Shown here in pieces: positions 9,713 through 19,352 of a stretch of 64,000 bases of DNA. The stretch comes from Ichthyophis bannanicus. Its lineage: Eukaryota > Chordata > Amphibia > Gymnophiona > Ichthyophiidae. The notes under the pieces were generated by a model. The model was not told the DNA's origin, searched no databases, and was given only the letters and a program-made list of their open reading frames with translations. Location: contig CM066039.1 in assembly GCA_033557465.1 (NCBI GenBank), positions 397,439,440 to 397,503,439 of the forward strand, given 5' to 3'. The position numbers and the translations under genes are program-made. The first letter of the stretch is position 1. Each line of letters starts with the position of its first letter.

Positions 9713-10874
9713 GGGTGGAAATGTGGGAGAGCACAGTGCATGCTGGAGAGGTCACCACACTGTGACGGGCCAGTGAGTCTGCATGGGCAGAGAGGTGTGT
9801 CCTGGAGGCTGTTTAGGAGGGGAGGGGGTGCCCCAGAGGAGGATGAGAGGTCTGCGGACATAGACCCTCTTGAGGAGGCCAAGATCCCCAACATGGTACC
9901 CAGTGCCAGGCCACCACTGGGAGAGGAAGGGGATGGTCCTGGCCAGCAGTGGTGGGGCATGGATGGAAGCCGGCAGTTGCTTGGAGGAGGGTGCCAGAGT
10001 GACCAGGGGGAGGTGGGAAGGGATGGGAGCGAGCCAGGGGAGTCAGGAGGGAGTGAGGACAAGGAGGAGAGGTGGGAGGAGATGAGAGCAAGTCAGGAGA
10101 GTCAGGAGGGAATGCAGACGAGGTGGGAGGGGATGGGAGTGAGCCAGGAGAGCTAGGAGGGAGTGCGGGTGAGGAGAGGGAGGTGGGAGGGGATGGGAGT
10201 GAGCCAGGGGAGTCAGGAAGTAGTACAGATGAGGAGGAGGAGGTGGGAGGGGCTGGGAATGTGTCAAGAGAACTAGGTGGGAGTGTGGGCGAGGAGGGGG
10301 AAGTGGTAGGGGATGGGATGGGACGAGCAAAGGGAGTGAGGAGGAAGTGCAGATGAGGAGGGGGAAGTGAGAGGGGATAGGTTGAGAGAAAGCCAGGGGA
10401 GCTAGGAGGGAATGTGGGTGAGGAGGGGGGGGGGTTGGGGGGTACGGGGGCGAGCCAGGGGAGCCAGGAGAAGGTATATGCCTGCCAGGGGGTATGGACA
10501 GAATGTGAGCAAGGCTGTGGTGGTGAAAAGGGTGGAGGAGGGCAGATGGATGGCAGTGGGGAAGGCAGTGGGCAGGTGGAAGGGGGTAGGGGCAAGGCGC
10601 GCAGGGGGGGGCAAAGCTGGATCAGGGAACACGCAGGTGGGGCAGGGTGCGGCAGCCCAAGTGCAGAGTGAGGATGGGGATGTGCAAAGGGCAGAGGTGG
10701 GGATGTGAATGCCCCGCCTTACATGTGCCTCTGCAATGTCCTGAGCAATGTGACCAGGCTGCTGACATGGACCGCAGACACCTGCAGCAGACCACACACA
10801 CAGAGGTCATTGCCAACCATGGCCAGGGGGTGCAGTGGCTCACAGAGGCCCTTAGGTCCCCACAAGGCCCATAG
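9713..10874 (+). pseudogene. Harbinger Myb-like protein 1, acidic repeat and C-terminus
   Basis: Begins with acidic sequence ('EEDERSADIDPLEEAKIPNM', from about 9837). It enters an in-frame minisatellite coding Gly/Ser/Glu-rich repeats of the kind 'GDGSEPGESGGSxDEEEEVG' (about 10010-10420). Near 10710-10874 it ends in a helical stretch ('NVLSNVTRLL', then after a +1 shift 'DRRHLQQTTHTEVIANHG') and a stop. That order (acidic linker, C-terminal helical segment) fits the Myb-like partner of Harbinger. Frameshifts show it is dead. Confidence 0.5.
10010..10420 (+). repeat. GC-rich minisatellite in a putative coding region
   Basis: About eight imperfect copies, roughly 50-57 bp each, of gggatgggagtgagccaggg plus an agtcaggaggga / gaggaggagg segment. 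Several unit lengths keep the frame, giving an acidic peptide repeat on the plus strand. On the minus strand it yields proline-rich shadow frames. Confidence 0.75.
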
Positions 10875-12108
10875 GGATGTGAGAGTGGCTCCTGGTAGGC
10901 CACGATGCACATGTGGGCATGTAGTCTGCTGCTATGTTTGCCATTGCTGGCACTGCCACCTGCGTTTGTCATGTCCGGACCATGTGATGCAATAACCACT
11001 GGTTTACCCAACCTTTGGTCTCTGTGTCATCTCTCACCATGGGCCCCAGCAGCTGCAGTGCACCACAGGATGCAGCACCATGGTCATGCAGGTATGGGTG
11101 CAGGGTCCACTGCCACCATGTTTTGTTCACATGAGGGTGTTGTGTTGCAGAATCCATGGTCAACCTGGTGCCCGGTGCTGACAAGCCACAGGGGGGCCCT
11201 TGGCAGGGAATATGATGCAGGGTGGGAGGGGACATGGGGGGAACGGCTGCACCCCGGCACTATAGGCACCAGGGTGGGTGTCCGGGAAAGTCATGACATG
11301 AATAGTGGCTGACAGTGCAGGTGTGGCATTTGTGGCAGATGTGTGCGCAGATATCCATGTCCATATGGATCTGTGTGGTGCGGTACAGGGCCGCAGGGAC
11401 AGGTGGCTGTGCATCATGGGGGTGGGGCCCCCTGTGTGGAGACATGGGGATGGGGGCCCATAGGGGAAGTATGGGCAGATGAGTGGCAAGGTGGACAGTG
11501 CAGCATGTGCCGGGTGCAGGAACAGAGCCATGGTGGGGGATAGAGAGATGTGCACACAGTCTATGGTGGATATGGGAGAACGGCTGGCAGATGTGTGTGG
11601 TACATTTGGTGCATGCATATCTCCTGCTGCAGTGTATTTCCACTAAGGCTGTCCACACAGGGATGTGACAGGCCCGGGGGAGCAGTCAGTACTTATAGTG
11701 TTGCACAGTATTCTGGTTGCAGGTCCTCCCTAACAGACCAGCAACAGCAGAACAAGCCCACCTCAAGCAAAGTGTGTGCACAGGAGGTCCAGGCATGCTG
11801 CAAAACCCCGCATCGAGAGCTGGTGGTGGTGGCACACCATCATCATACACATCGTCCAGAACAGGCCCAGTTATATCAGGTAATGGCTGCCTCCAGTGTA
11901 ACGCGTAATTATGCAGCATGCCATGAGCACTGTGCACACCTTATGCCAGACTTATCCAGGCATTGGAATCAGCTCTTCAGGAGGCCAAAGGTCCATTCAG
12001 TGATGGACCTGGTTGCCCGATGGGCCCACTTGTACCTCTGCTCCACAGGATTCTGTGGTCTGACAATCGGAGTGAGGAGCCAGTGCCGCAGTGGGTATCC
12101 TTGGTCAC

Positions 12109-12534
12109 CTGCAGTGATGGGGGGGGGGGGGAGAGGAGAACAGTGTTGAGTGGTGAACCACCCCCTCAGGGTGTGTTGGCCCATGTACCACATCCATCCC
12201 CAGCCCTCTACACATACATGTGTGCCGTACTACTGCTAGGCTGCCCGTGCACCTGCAGAGCACTGTGACAGGCCCCATCCCATACCCGTTGGTGACGTCC
12301 ATGCTGTGACAATGTGCATCCACATCATGCCCCTGTGGGCCAGGTGTGCAGCCCCCACATGCAAGAATACATCGGGTGCAGTATAACCAGTGTCCCAAGC
12401 CTGTGAGTCCCTCCAACCACATGCACATCACCATGGTGGCTCTGCCCCATGTTCATGCACATTGCATCCTGTGTGCCTCTGCCACACAGTGACCCACATG
12501 CATGTGTGCATCCTGCAGTGCACTCCCAACTTAC
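12109..12534 (-). other. Intron within the Harbinger transposase
   Basis: Minus-strand donor TTG|GTAAGT at 12534 and acceptor 'catcactgcag|GTGACC' ending at 12109, preceded by a long C-run (the G-run at 12119-12133 on +) as polypyrimidine tract. Removal of 426 bp joins 'GGWFLG' to 'DQGYPLRHWLLTP', restoring the conserved block. This is direct sequence support for splicing of the ancestral transcript. Confidence 0.8.
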
Positions 12535-12812
12535 CAAGAAACCAGCCACCGGTGATGGCACCACTCTCGAATGCCTCATGTATCCCTGAATGGGCCAGGA
12601 TGTATGTATCATGGCATGTCCCTGGGTAGTGGGCCACAACGTTGGTTATCTCCATGTTCGCATTGCAGACAACCTGCATATTCAGGGAGTGGTATGCCTT
12701 CCAGTTCCTGTACACAGCCTCATGGTGGCATGAGGGGTGGAGGGCAACATATATGCAATCAATGGCACACAGAACAGCTGGGAACACTGCAAGCGCATGA
12801 AATTGCAGCATG

Positions 12813-12840
12813 ACCTGCTGCTGCTGCTGCTGCTGCTGGG
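12813..12840 (-). repeat. (CAG)n / poly-Gln tract in the transposase
   Basis: CTG triplets on + (CAG on -) give eight consecutive glutamines between 'QYITFPRT' and 'VMLQFHALAVFPAVL', where relatives have a short spacer. Confidence 0.85.
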
Positions 12841-13206
12841 TGCGCGGAAAGGTGATGTACTGGGCACAGTGCCCCACGAAGGCATCCAGGAACCTGCCTA
12901 TGCAGTGGGACACAGACACCTGGCTCATGCCTGCTGCCATCACCAGCACTGTCTGGAAGGTGCTCATTCCAAGGAATGCCAGCGCCATGAGCACCTGAAC
13001 ATGCATGGGAAGTGCACCCCCCTAGTTGCCACTGGCACCAGGTTCATCTGCAGCTTGATGCACAAGTCATGTATCGGGGCATGGTCAAAGCAGTAGTGGG
13101 CCACACACAGCTCATCACTGAGGCCCAGATATTGGCCTCACTGCCTCAGGATCCTGGGATATGGGTGACGTCGCTTGGCCCTCCAGCGTTCCCTGTCCAC
13201 TTGCAT

Positions 13207-13840
13207 AAGTAGGGCTGTGACAAACCATGCAGATGTGCTCTCCCGCCACATCATGGGGTCCTCACTACTGTGGCGTGCACCTGTGGGAGGAGGTCATGTT
13301 AGGTGCATTGTGCAGGGGTCTGCATATGGGCAGCAGGGCAGTCATGGCACCATGGTGCATGTGGTGTGGGGTTCCTGTGTCTCCACAGGCATGTGTCTGC
13401 TGCTCATGTCTGGCCCTGGTGCACCCCTGGAGGCCTCACAGATGGGGTGGGGGCAGTGATGGCAGGGTGGCATCAGGGGCACAGGTGGCATGGGCTGGAA
13501 CACAGGTTGGGGTAGCAGGGTGCAGCTGTGGATGTTTATGCATGGGGCCTCTGTGGAGTGCAGTGACTAATGCAGGGCACACTGCCACCTCAAAGGCACC
13601 TCAGTATGGGGTGGTGGATGCAGGTGATTGACAAACTTGTCAGTGGGCTTCGTTTATGCGGCCTGGTGGTGGGCCTGCTGGGCCCCCCCACATGTCCATC
13701 ATAGAGGGGTTGTGTGTGGGAGTGGGTGTGTGCGAGGTGTTCCCAGGCCTCCATGGCACCCTTGCACTGTTGCCAGGTCTGTAGCTTTGCATGCAACACC
13801 TGAAGTGGGGAAGGGCAATGGTCATGGTGAAGTTGGACCC
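13207..13840. other. Harbinger flanking sequence, nothing coding recognised
   Basis: GC-rich DNA of the same composition as the transposase region. The open frames on + near 13175-13640 show no domain and lie in 5' flanking sequence of the minus-strand transposase. A promoter may be here but I cannot point to one. Confidence 0.4.
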
Positions 13841-14040
13841 TATTTATTTATTTATTTATTACAATTTCTTATATACCGCACTATTGTCAGCGCGGTTTAC
13901 ATACAACAAAATGACCATAACAAACTGTTTGGCTTCACATAGAACAGGAGTAACAACTTGGATAACATGTTTTGCTTTACAGAGAACAGGAGTAACAACA
14001 GATGTTCACAGTGCTGAAGGGGCGATTGGTGCCTGGCACA
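13841..14040 (-). mobile_element. L2 3' UTR fragment, severely 5'-truncated
   Basis: The left edge is (TTTA)n followed by 'atataccgcactattg' and 'gcgcggttta', the minus-strand view of the L2 hairpin and TAAA tail. Only about 200 bp of 3' UTR is present, with an internal near-duplication around 'agaacaggagtaacaac' (13942 and 13984). Confidence 0.8.
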
Positions 14041-14811
14041 GTCAACCGTGGAGGTGGGGGTATTGTGGGTACATTATGCATGCAGGGCATCATGGGAAAG
14101 GCACCGCTGCTCCCTCATGGGAGACACTGGAACTGTAGTGCCTCATACTGCATGGGTGGGCTGCTGTCCCATGTGGTCTATAACTACTGCCATACTGCTG
14201 TTTCTGATACATGGTGCAGCAGGTGTGGTGTAGTGGCAACAGTGGCCTATGTCTCCCATTGCCATCAGCTGTTTTCAGCCCTTGTCCCCTCCCCTTTTCC
14301 ACCTCCCCCCTATAGCTTGCTGTGTTTCACTCTTTCCCACTGCAGCTCACGCACCTAGCAATGCAGCTACCATGCCAGAGGGGAGGGATGGGGACAGAGC
14401 ATGCAGTTGAGGGAAAGTGTTGGGGGGAAGGGGGCATGCAGAGGTAGCACTTACCTGGTTGGTTGCAGCTGTGATGTGGAGTCGCAGGTATGCTCGTGAC
14501 ATCATGGTTATCACTGCTGCATGAACAGTAGTACCCTTGCCAGGCAGCATCACCAATGGATTTGACCACTGAAAGGACGTGGGACAGGACTTTGATGTTG
14601 TCTATGCAGTCAACATCTAACGTGCCTGTCTACATCGCAGTTTACATGCAGATGCAAACCGTATTCCGAGCATCAGTACGTCTACGTCACTGGATGTCCA
14701 ACCAGCATAAAATGTACAATGTCAGGGTGACACGCCCCCCACAGTTTGTACGTGTACCTGTGTGGAAGATTCCATGTTTGGGGCATAGTCCTGTCTGCCT
14801 GTGCCTTTGCG
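14041..14811. other. GC-rich spacer between transposase and second Myb gene
   Basis: Holds splice-like signals on the minus strand (a 'ccaaccag|gtaagt' donor near 14455) and short open frames on both strands. None has a recognisable domain. Confidence 0.35.
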
Positions 14812-15145
14812 ATGTCCCCCTGGAAGTCTGCACAGAAACACAACTTCAGCATTGCTGAAAGGACCCTCCTCCTAGAGGGCATTCTCAGTGACATTGCTGG
14901 CCTGATCAGTACAGAGGAGTGCAAGCTCGGGGCCTATGAGTGGCAGCACAGGTGGCTGGCCATCTATCGGAAGGTGAACACCATCCACCCTAACAACAGG
15001 GAGATCGAAGACATGAAGCAGAAGTGGCAGCAGGTGCACAGGTGTGCAAAGCTGAACAATATGAGTCCTGATGGTCAGGGGGAGCAGCTGACTGAATAGG
15101 AGCAGCGGGTCCTGGCCACCATCGACACTGCAACCAGATCAAGGC
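14812..15145 (+). pseudogene. Harbinger Myb/SANT-like protein 2, N-terminal exon
   Basis: From ATG 14812: 'MSPWKSAQKHNFSIAERTLL', 'GILSDIAGLIST', 'YEWQHRWLAIYRKVNTIHPN', 'REIEDMKQKWQQVHRCAK'. The spacing of F-S-x-x-E, W-x-x-I and K-x-K-W is that of Myb/SANT-like (MADF-like) domains in Harbinger partner proteins. A TAG at 15097 interrupts 'QLTE*EQRVLATID'. The frame then runs to 'TRSRRD', where an AT-rich Penelope-like insertion cuts it. It differs clearly from the Myb-like protein starting at 5821. Confidence 0.7.
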
Positions 15146-15612
15146 GTGATAAGCGTGGAAAGACTTTTATTAAACACTTGACAACCCGACGCAGGCCCTG
15201 TTTCATTACCCTTCGTCAGGGGCTTGTCAGGCATAAAACTAAAAATATGAACATATAAATACTTAAAATCATAAAAGAACAAACCACTGGTAGCATAATC
15301 AGCGAATCATATAAATAAATAAAAACAATAGAAACAATAGAAAACAAATCAAACAATAAAAAATAAATAAATCATTAAACTTAAAATAAAATATATCATA
15401 TACAATCAATATAAACAAACTGAACAAATATGCTTGAGAAACTTAAAAAAGCATATATAAAAGAATATATAAATACCTCTGTTGAAGACCATAAAGCAGA
15501 TGGTATTATACCATACTACTATAAGGCTTACTATGAAAACCTTCACACTAAGGAAGACATAAATAAATAAGTTAAAAACAGATAAATTATAAACAATACA
15601 TTCCATCACACC
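15146..15612 (-). mobile_element. Penelope-like element 3' terminus with hammerhead-like core
   Basis: An AT-rich block (15240-15610) in GC-rich surroundings. Its left end, read on the minus strand, has GACAAGCCC, CTGACGA, eight bases, GAAAC, then GTC and GGGTTGTC, and ends in AATAAA-rich sequence. CUGANGA plus GAAA with flanking complementary arms is the hammerhead ribozyme core known from Penelope-like retroelements. No GIY-YIG or RT coding is visible, so this is a short terminal piece. Exact edges and TSD were not found. Confidence 0.5.
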
Positions 15613-15865
15613 CTCAGTGGCCAGTGTCCATGTCCTGAATCATGGGTTTTAGAGCTCCCTTCACCACTCACCCAACTCTCACTCGTCTGCTCTCAGGGTG
15701 GCCATGGGGCACACATGGGTATTTTACAGCACCACATTTCCATCTACATCCATGTTGGTGTTCTCTGTGGTTCTGGGCCTACACTGTGGTGTGTGGCATG
15801 GTCTCTGGTGCACCCACACATCTGCACTGCTGTCCCCCCCTGTTTGTTCCCCTACACATCCGCAC

Positions 15866-15867
<2 letters not shown>

Positions 15868-15903
<36 letters not shown>

Positions 15904-15905
15904 AC
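15868..15905 (+). repeat. (TG)n microsatellite
   Basis: About 17 TG dinucleotides followed by gcgcacaca. It lies just upstream of the second exon of Myb-like protein 2, within the presumed intron. Confidence 0.95.
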
Positions 15906-15960
15906 ACATGCTGCATGCATCCATCACTGATGATTTGCTGACCCTTCCCTCTCCCAACAG

Positions 15961-16765
15961 GTGCAGCCACAGTTGCAGGACCCAACACTGCCCCCATGCC
16001 AGTGGAACCACAGGCTGCTCTGCCATTGCCACACTCACCTGCTTCTGCTGCACCCTTTGTGGCACCAGAAGAGGAAGGGGGATCTCCTCTAGAGGGACCC
16101 ACTGACATGGTGCCAGAGCCAGACACACCAATGGGGATGGAGGATGATGCTTCGGAGGTGGAGGAGGTCCTTCTCATACCATTGCCTAAGCCACCAGAAT
16201 CCCAGGGGGGCTATTCACAGGGGGTAGACACATCACCACACATCAGCACTGTTTATGAAGTGCATCCAGCACCTGCTTGGACATCAAGGGGCACATGCCT
16301 GCAAAGCTTGGGCTCATTCGCAGGAGTATCTCACTCCAGGAGCAACAGATGACACTCCAGGAGAGACAGATGGCCTTCCAGGGACAGCAGCTGGCTGCCA
16401 CCAACACCTTGGTTACCTCCTTCGACCGCCTGGGCACCCAGCTTGGAATCATGAGTGGCCAGCTGCCTAGCTCACAGGGTGCCGCTGGATCCATCCAGGT
16501 CTCTGGTCTGCCATCTGCCACTGCCAGGACTGAGCCGCCCTCTCTGGCACCTCTTACTGCTGCTGCGGCACCTACACATGCTCCTGTGCCTCTCGATGTG
16601 CCTTCCACCAGCAGGATGTCGACACGCAACAGTGCATGGCTGGTATCAGCTGGGGGTGACATGGTGGAGGGACAGTCTTGGGTCCTGGGCCCTGTGCCCC
16701 GGCATGCGAGGCTGCCTATGGTATTCCCACCATTCCATGAGGCAGGGGGCAGGCAGGGATTTTAG
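15961..16765 (+). pseudogene. Harbinger Myb/SANT-like protein 2, C-terminal exon
   Basis: Follows an acceptor-like 'ccctctcccaacag' ending at 15960. The first frame gives a Pro/Glu-rich linker ('APFVAPEEEGGSPLEGPTDM', 'DDASEVEEVLLIPL'). A frameshift near 16290-16320 leads to a coiled coil 'SISLQEQQMTLQERQMAF' followed by 'QLAATNTLVTSFDRLGTQLG', then a Ser/Pro-rich tail with 'PSTSRMSTRNS'. Coiled coil then basic tail is usual in Harbinger Myb-like proteins and probably mediates multimerisation. Inactive through the frameshift. Confidence 0.65.
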
Positions 16766-17465
16766 CAGCAGTGGCAGCAGCAGCAGCTCATCCTCAGAGG
16801 GCACATCTGCCTCTCATGCAACACAAGTCCCAGCACAGGGGACAGGCACAGTGACCTCAGGGCAGGGGAGGGCACAGGGACTGGTTAGGGAATGCGTGGG
16901 ATGGCAGTAATTGTTTATATAATTGTTGTCTGGCAGCCAGGTCTGTCTGACGGGCGTTTTCATGTTCCATGGTTGGGAGTTGTAGAGGGTGGGTGGGGGT
17001 GGTCAGCCATGGGCTGGGGAAGGGACATGGATGTGTGCTGTGGTGTTCTACAGTGCTGCGGGGGGGGGGGGGAGGGGCAGGGTGGCATAGGTCAGGCAAC
17101 TCTGTGTACATGGGGTGGGTACTGTGTTTCTGTATCACCTCTGTCTCCACATGATTATATGCATTATGCTGGCACTGGCCTGTCTCCTGTGTTTTTTTGT
17201 CTATCTTCTGCCCTTATTCCATGTTTCTGGTGGCCTATTGTGGATGTGTATGCACCTACATTTAGACATACATGCCCACGGTCAGAATACGACTTGGATC
17301 TACACCAGCAGACACGCCCCATTCGCACCCCTCTCTTGCATCTACAGGGTTCCATGTCCAGAACGGCTGTACGCCCACATCATCATGGTTACAGAATGCA
17401 TGCTTGTACATCAGTGCTCTGTGCATATCTACATGGCACGTCCAGGACCTTTATTCATGAGTCAG
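16766..17465. other. GC-rich Harbinger-associated noncoding DNA
   Basis: Composition matches the preceding 10 kb. A G-run (17059-17072) and short non-homologous open frames are the only landmarks. It probably belongs to the same DNA transposon. Confidence 0.35.
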
Positions 17466-17932
17466 AATAGACCCCTGAGGGAAGAACAACCCAAACTACA
17501 GTTACAAGATGCAAGGTTCCACATTAGGAACCACTATCCAGGAAAAGGATTTAGGCATCATTGTGGATAATATGTCAAAACCCTCCGCCCAGTGTGCAGC
17601 CCCAGCCAAGAAAGCAAGTAGAATGCTAGGTATCATAAGGAAAGGAATGGAGAATAAAACAAAGGATATTATAATGCCTCTGTATTGTTCCATGGTGTAA
17701 CCGCACCTTGAATATTGTGTGCAATTCTGGTTGCTGTATCTTAAAAAGGATATAGCGTTATTAGAAAACATACAGAGAAGAGTGACAAAAATAGTAAAAG
17801 GGATGGAAGGATACCCCTATGAGGAAAGGCTTAAAAGGTTAGGAATCTTGAACTTGGAAAAGAGACGGCTGAGGGGAGTTATGATAGAGGCCTTTAAAAT
17901 AATAAATGGAGTAGAATGGGAAGTGTAGATCA
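17466..17932 (+). mobile_element. CR1-clade LINE internal fragment
   Basis: Encodes 'EKDLGIIVDN', 'AKKASRMLGIIRKGMENKTK', a stop, then '[10 protein letters not shown]' and '[20 protein letters not shown]'. These follow the catalytic FADD in CR1 ORF2 (thumb and C-terminal region). Both the RT core and the 3' tail are missing. It interrupts the GC-rich Harbinger-like DNA. Confidence 0.8.
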
Positions 17933-18190
17933 GTTGTGCCCATTGCATGTGTCCTTTGGAGGTCTCTGAGTAGGGGAGGCACTTGGGCAGAGCGTAGGTG
18001 TGGCCTTTGGTGACACACTTAAGTTATAAAACACTGACTTACGCATCTGGGTCATCAATCTAAGCGCAGAAAGTTACACCTTCCCTTGGTTGATGTAAAT
18101 GGGCACACCTAGGTTCCAGCGTGTCAATATGCAACCATTTTATAACGTAAAGCATGCCGGGAACACAAAATTACCCTCATAGTATCTGAA
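17933..18190. other. Possible terminal region of the Harbinger composite
   Basis: Contains a loose inverted arrangement, 'taagttataaaac' near 18010 and 'attttataacgta' near 18140. This resembles the A/T-rich, internally symmetrical ends of non-autonomous DNA transposons. I could not match it to a left terminus, so no TIR is claimed. Confidence 0.3.
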
Positions 18191-18813
18191 AATAATTTGT
18201 TTCTTTATTTATTCAACTTTATATAATGGCAATCTGTATCTGCTCTTGGTGGTTTGCAAGAAATAAATCTTAGGCAACTACAATAAAATCATGATCAACA
18301 AATACAGCAGCAGCCCCCCTCCCCAACTCAAAAACACTGAGCACTCAGCCACAAGCATGGCTGAAACCAATCCTGTTTAACTCGTACATGTCCATTTCCA
18401 TGTTCCTCAGCTGTCCTTAAACCTATAAAGAGGAATTTGATAAAAAGCCACCTAGATCTACCTGCAAACAATGCATACAAATCAAGTTATTTTAGTCATA
18501 TACTCGTATGTAGCTGGGCATTTCTGTGTGTATTTGATGCAGTTGCTATTCTGATGTATACACATTGGGCCAATGATACATACTATCACTGTGGACATAG
18601 ACAGAGGCAAAATTTGATCAGAATGTGGGGCATAGAATTGTTTGGCCTGTATGGAAGTTGATTGAAATTCGGTTGTTGAATGAAGAGGATAAAGTGCTGA
18701 AAACTTCGTTTCACAGAGGTTTGTGCCACAGACTTCTCCAGTGAATGTGGCTTCAAAGGAAGAGTTAGTGGTCATTGTGGAAAAGTGTCACGAGGTGGAT
18801 ATAAATCAAAATG
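18191..18813. other. Mostly unassigned; weak L2-like 3' end near 18195-18280
   Basis: 'tttctttatttattcaactt' and 'tatataatggcaa' resemble a minus-strand L2-like tail, but the hairpin arms are not clear. The rest shows no recognised feature. Confidence 0.3.
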
Positions 18814-19103
18814 GGGGAGGAGTGGCCTAGTGGTTGGGGCAAGTTACCTCAGGCCAGAAGGTCAGCAGTTCAAATCCCACTAGAGGACAGCAATCTTGGG
18901 CCAGAAGAACTGGGATTTCTAGTCCCACAGGTGCTCTTTGTGGTCTTGGGCAAGCCACTCAACCCTCCATTGCCCATGTTCCTTGTAAGTATTAGTGTAC
19001 ATGTCTCATATCCCCTCATGTTAAATGTATCCCCCAATTGTGTTGTGACCACTTTGATTGAAGGATAAGGTAGTATACCAAACTGTCTAAATAAATAAAT
19101 AAA
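18814..19103 (+). mobile_element. tRNA-derived SINE, complete, divergent tail
   Basis: Head as in the other copies (box A-like at about 18825, box B-like 'gttcaaatcccactag' at 18868). The linker has diverged from the 22 kb and 55 kb copies. The tail reads 'accactttgattgaagg...' and (AAAT)n, so it carries a different L2-like 3' end. This hints at a second SINE subfamily paired with another LINE tail. Confidence 0.85.
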
Positions 19104-19107
19104 ATGG

Positions 19108-19352
19108 ATGATTTTGATTTTACTAGTTCAGAGGAAATTTGTCCAGTTACTCCAAAGATGAGCTCATCAACTTGCTCGTTGGCAAAGATTTCAGTTGCCA
19201 ATGAAAAATTAATATGGCAGAACGTGGTGCATTTTTTGAGTAGCCTGATGAATGCTGCTTTTAGAGAGGAGACAGTGCCTAATTCACTTAAAAGATTAGT
19301 AATATGGCCAATTAATTATTGCCATGTGAATGTGCCCTTTATAGACCTATAT
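19108..19352 (+). mobile_element. LINE RT fragment (L2-like), N-terminal part
   Basis: A single frame gives 'AKISVANEKLIWQNVVHFLS', 'AAFREETVPNSLKRLVIWPI'. It resembles the LINE pattern 'NxSFxxGxVPxxLKxAxxxPI' preceding NYRPIS. It ends where a minus-strand L2 begins. Assignment rests on this short motif only. Confidence 0.45.

Larger units (their letters stand above)
11860..13206 (-). pseudogene. Harbinger (PIF) DDE transposase, intron-containing
   Basis: Reads from 13206 on the minus strand: 'MQVDRERWRAKRRHPYPRIL', then a TGA, then 'FDHAPIHDLCIKLQMNLVP' and, after one frameshift near 13007, 'VLMALAFLGMSTFQTVL'. DDE landmarks: 'AIDCIYVALHP' (first D), 'VVAHYPGTCHDTYILAHSG' (second D) and 'RSITEWTFGLLKS' (E). 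The usual 'GDxGYPLRxWLLTP' is formed only by joining across the intron at 12109-12534. The end, 'MLHNYALHWRQPLPDITG', lies near 11865-11920. The order matches HARBI1-like transposases, which excise at 3-bp TWA sites. At least two stops and two frameshifts disable it. An eight-Gln tract sits in its middle. Confidence 0.85.

Noticed and set aside
9813..10595. Proline-rich 260-codon frame on the minus strand
   Set aside because: Antisense of the acidic GAG/GGG-rich repeat of the Harbinger Myb-like gene. Low complexity, no domain.
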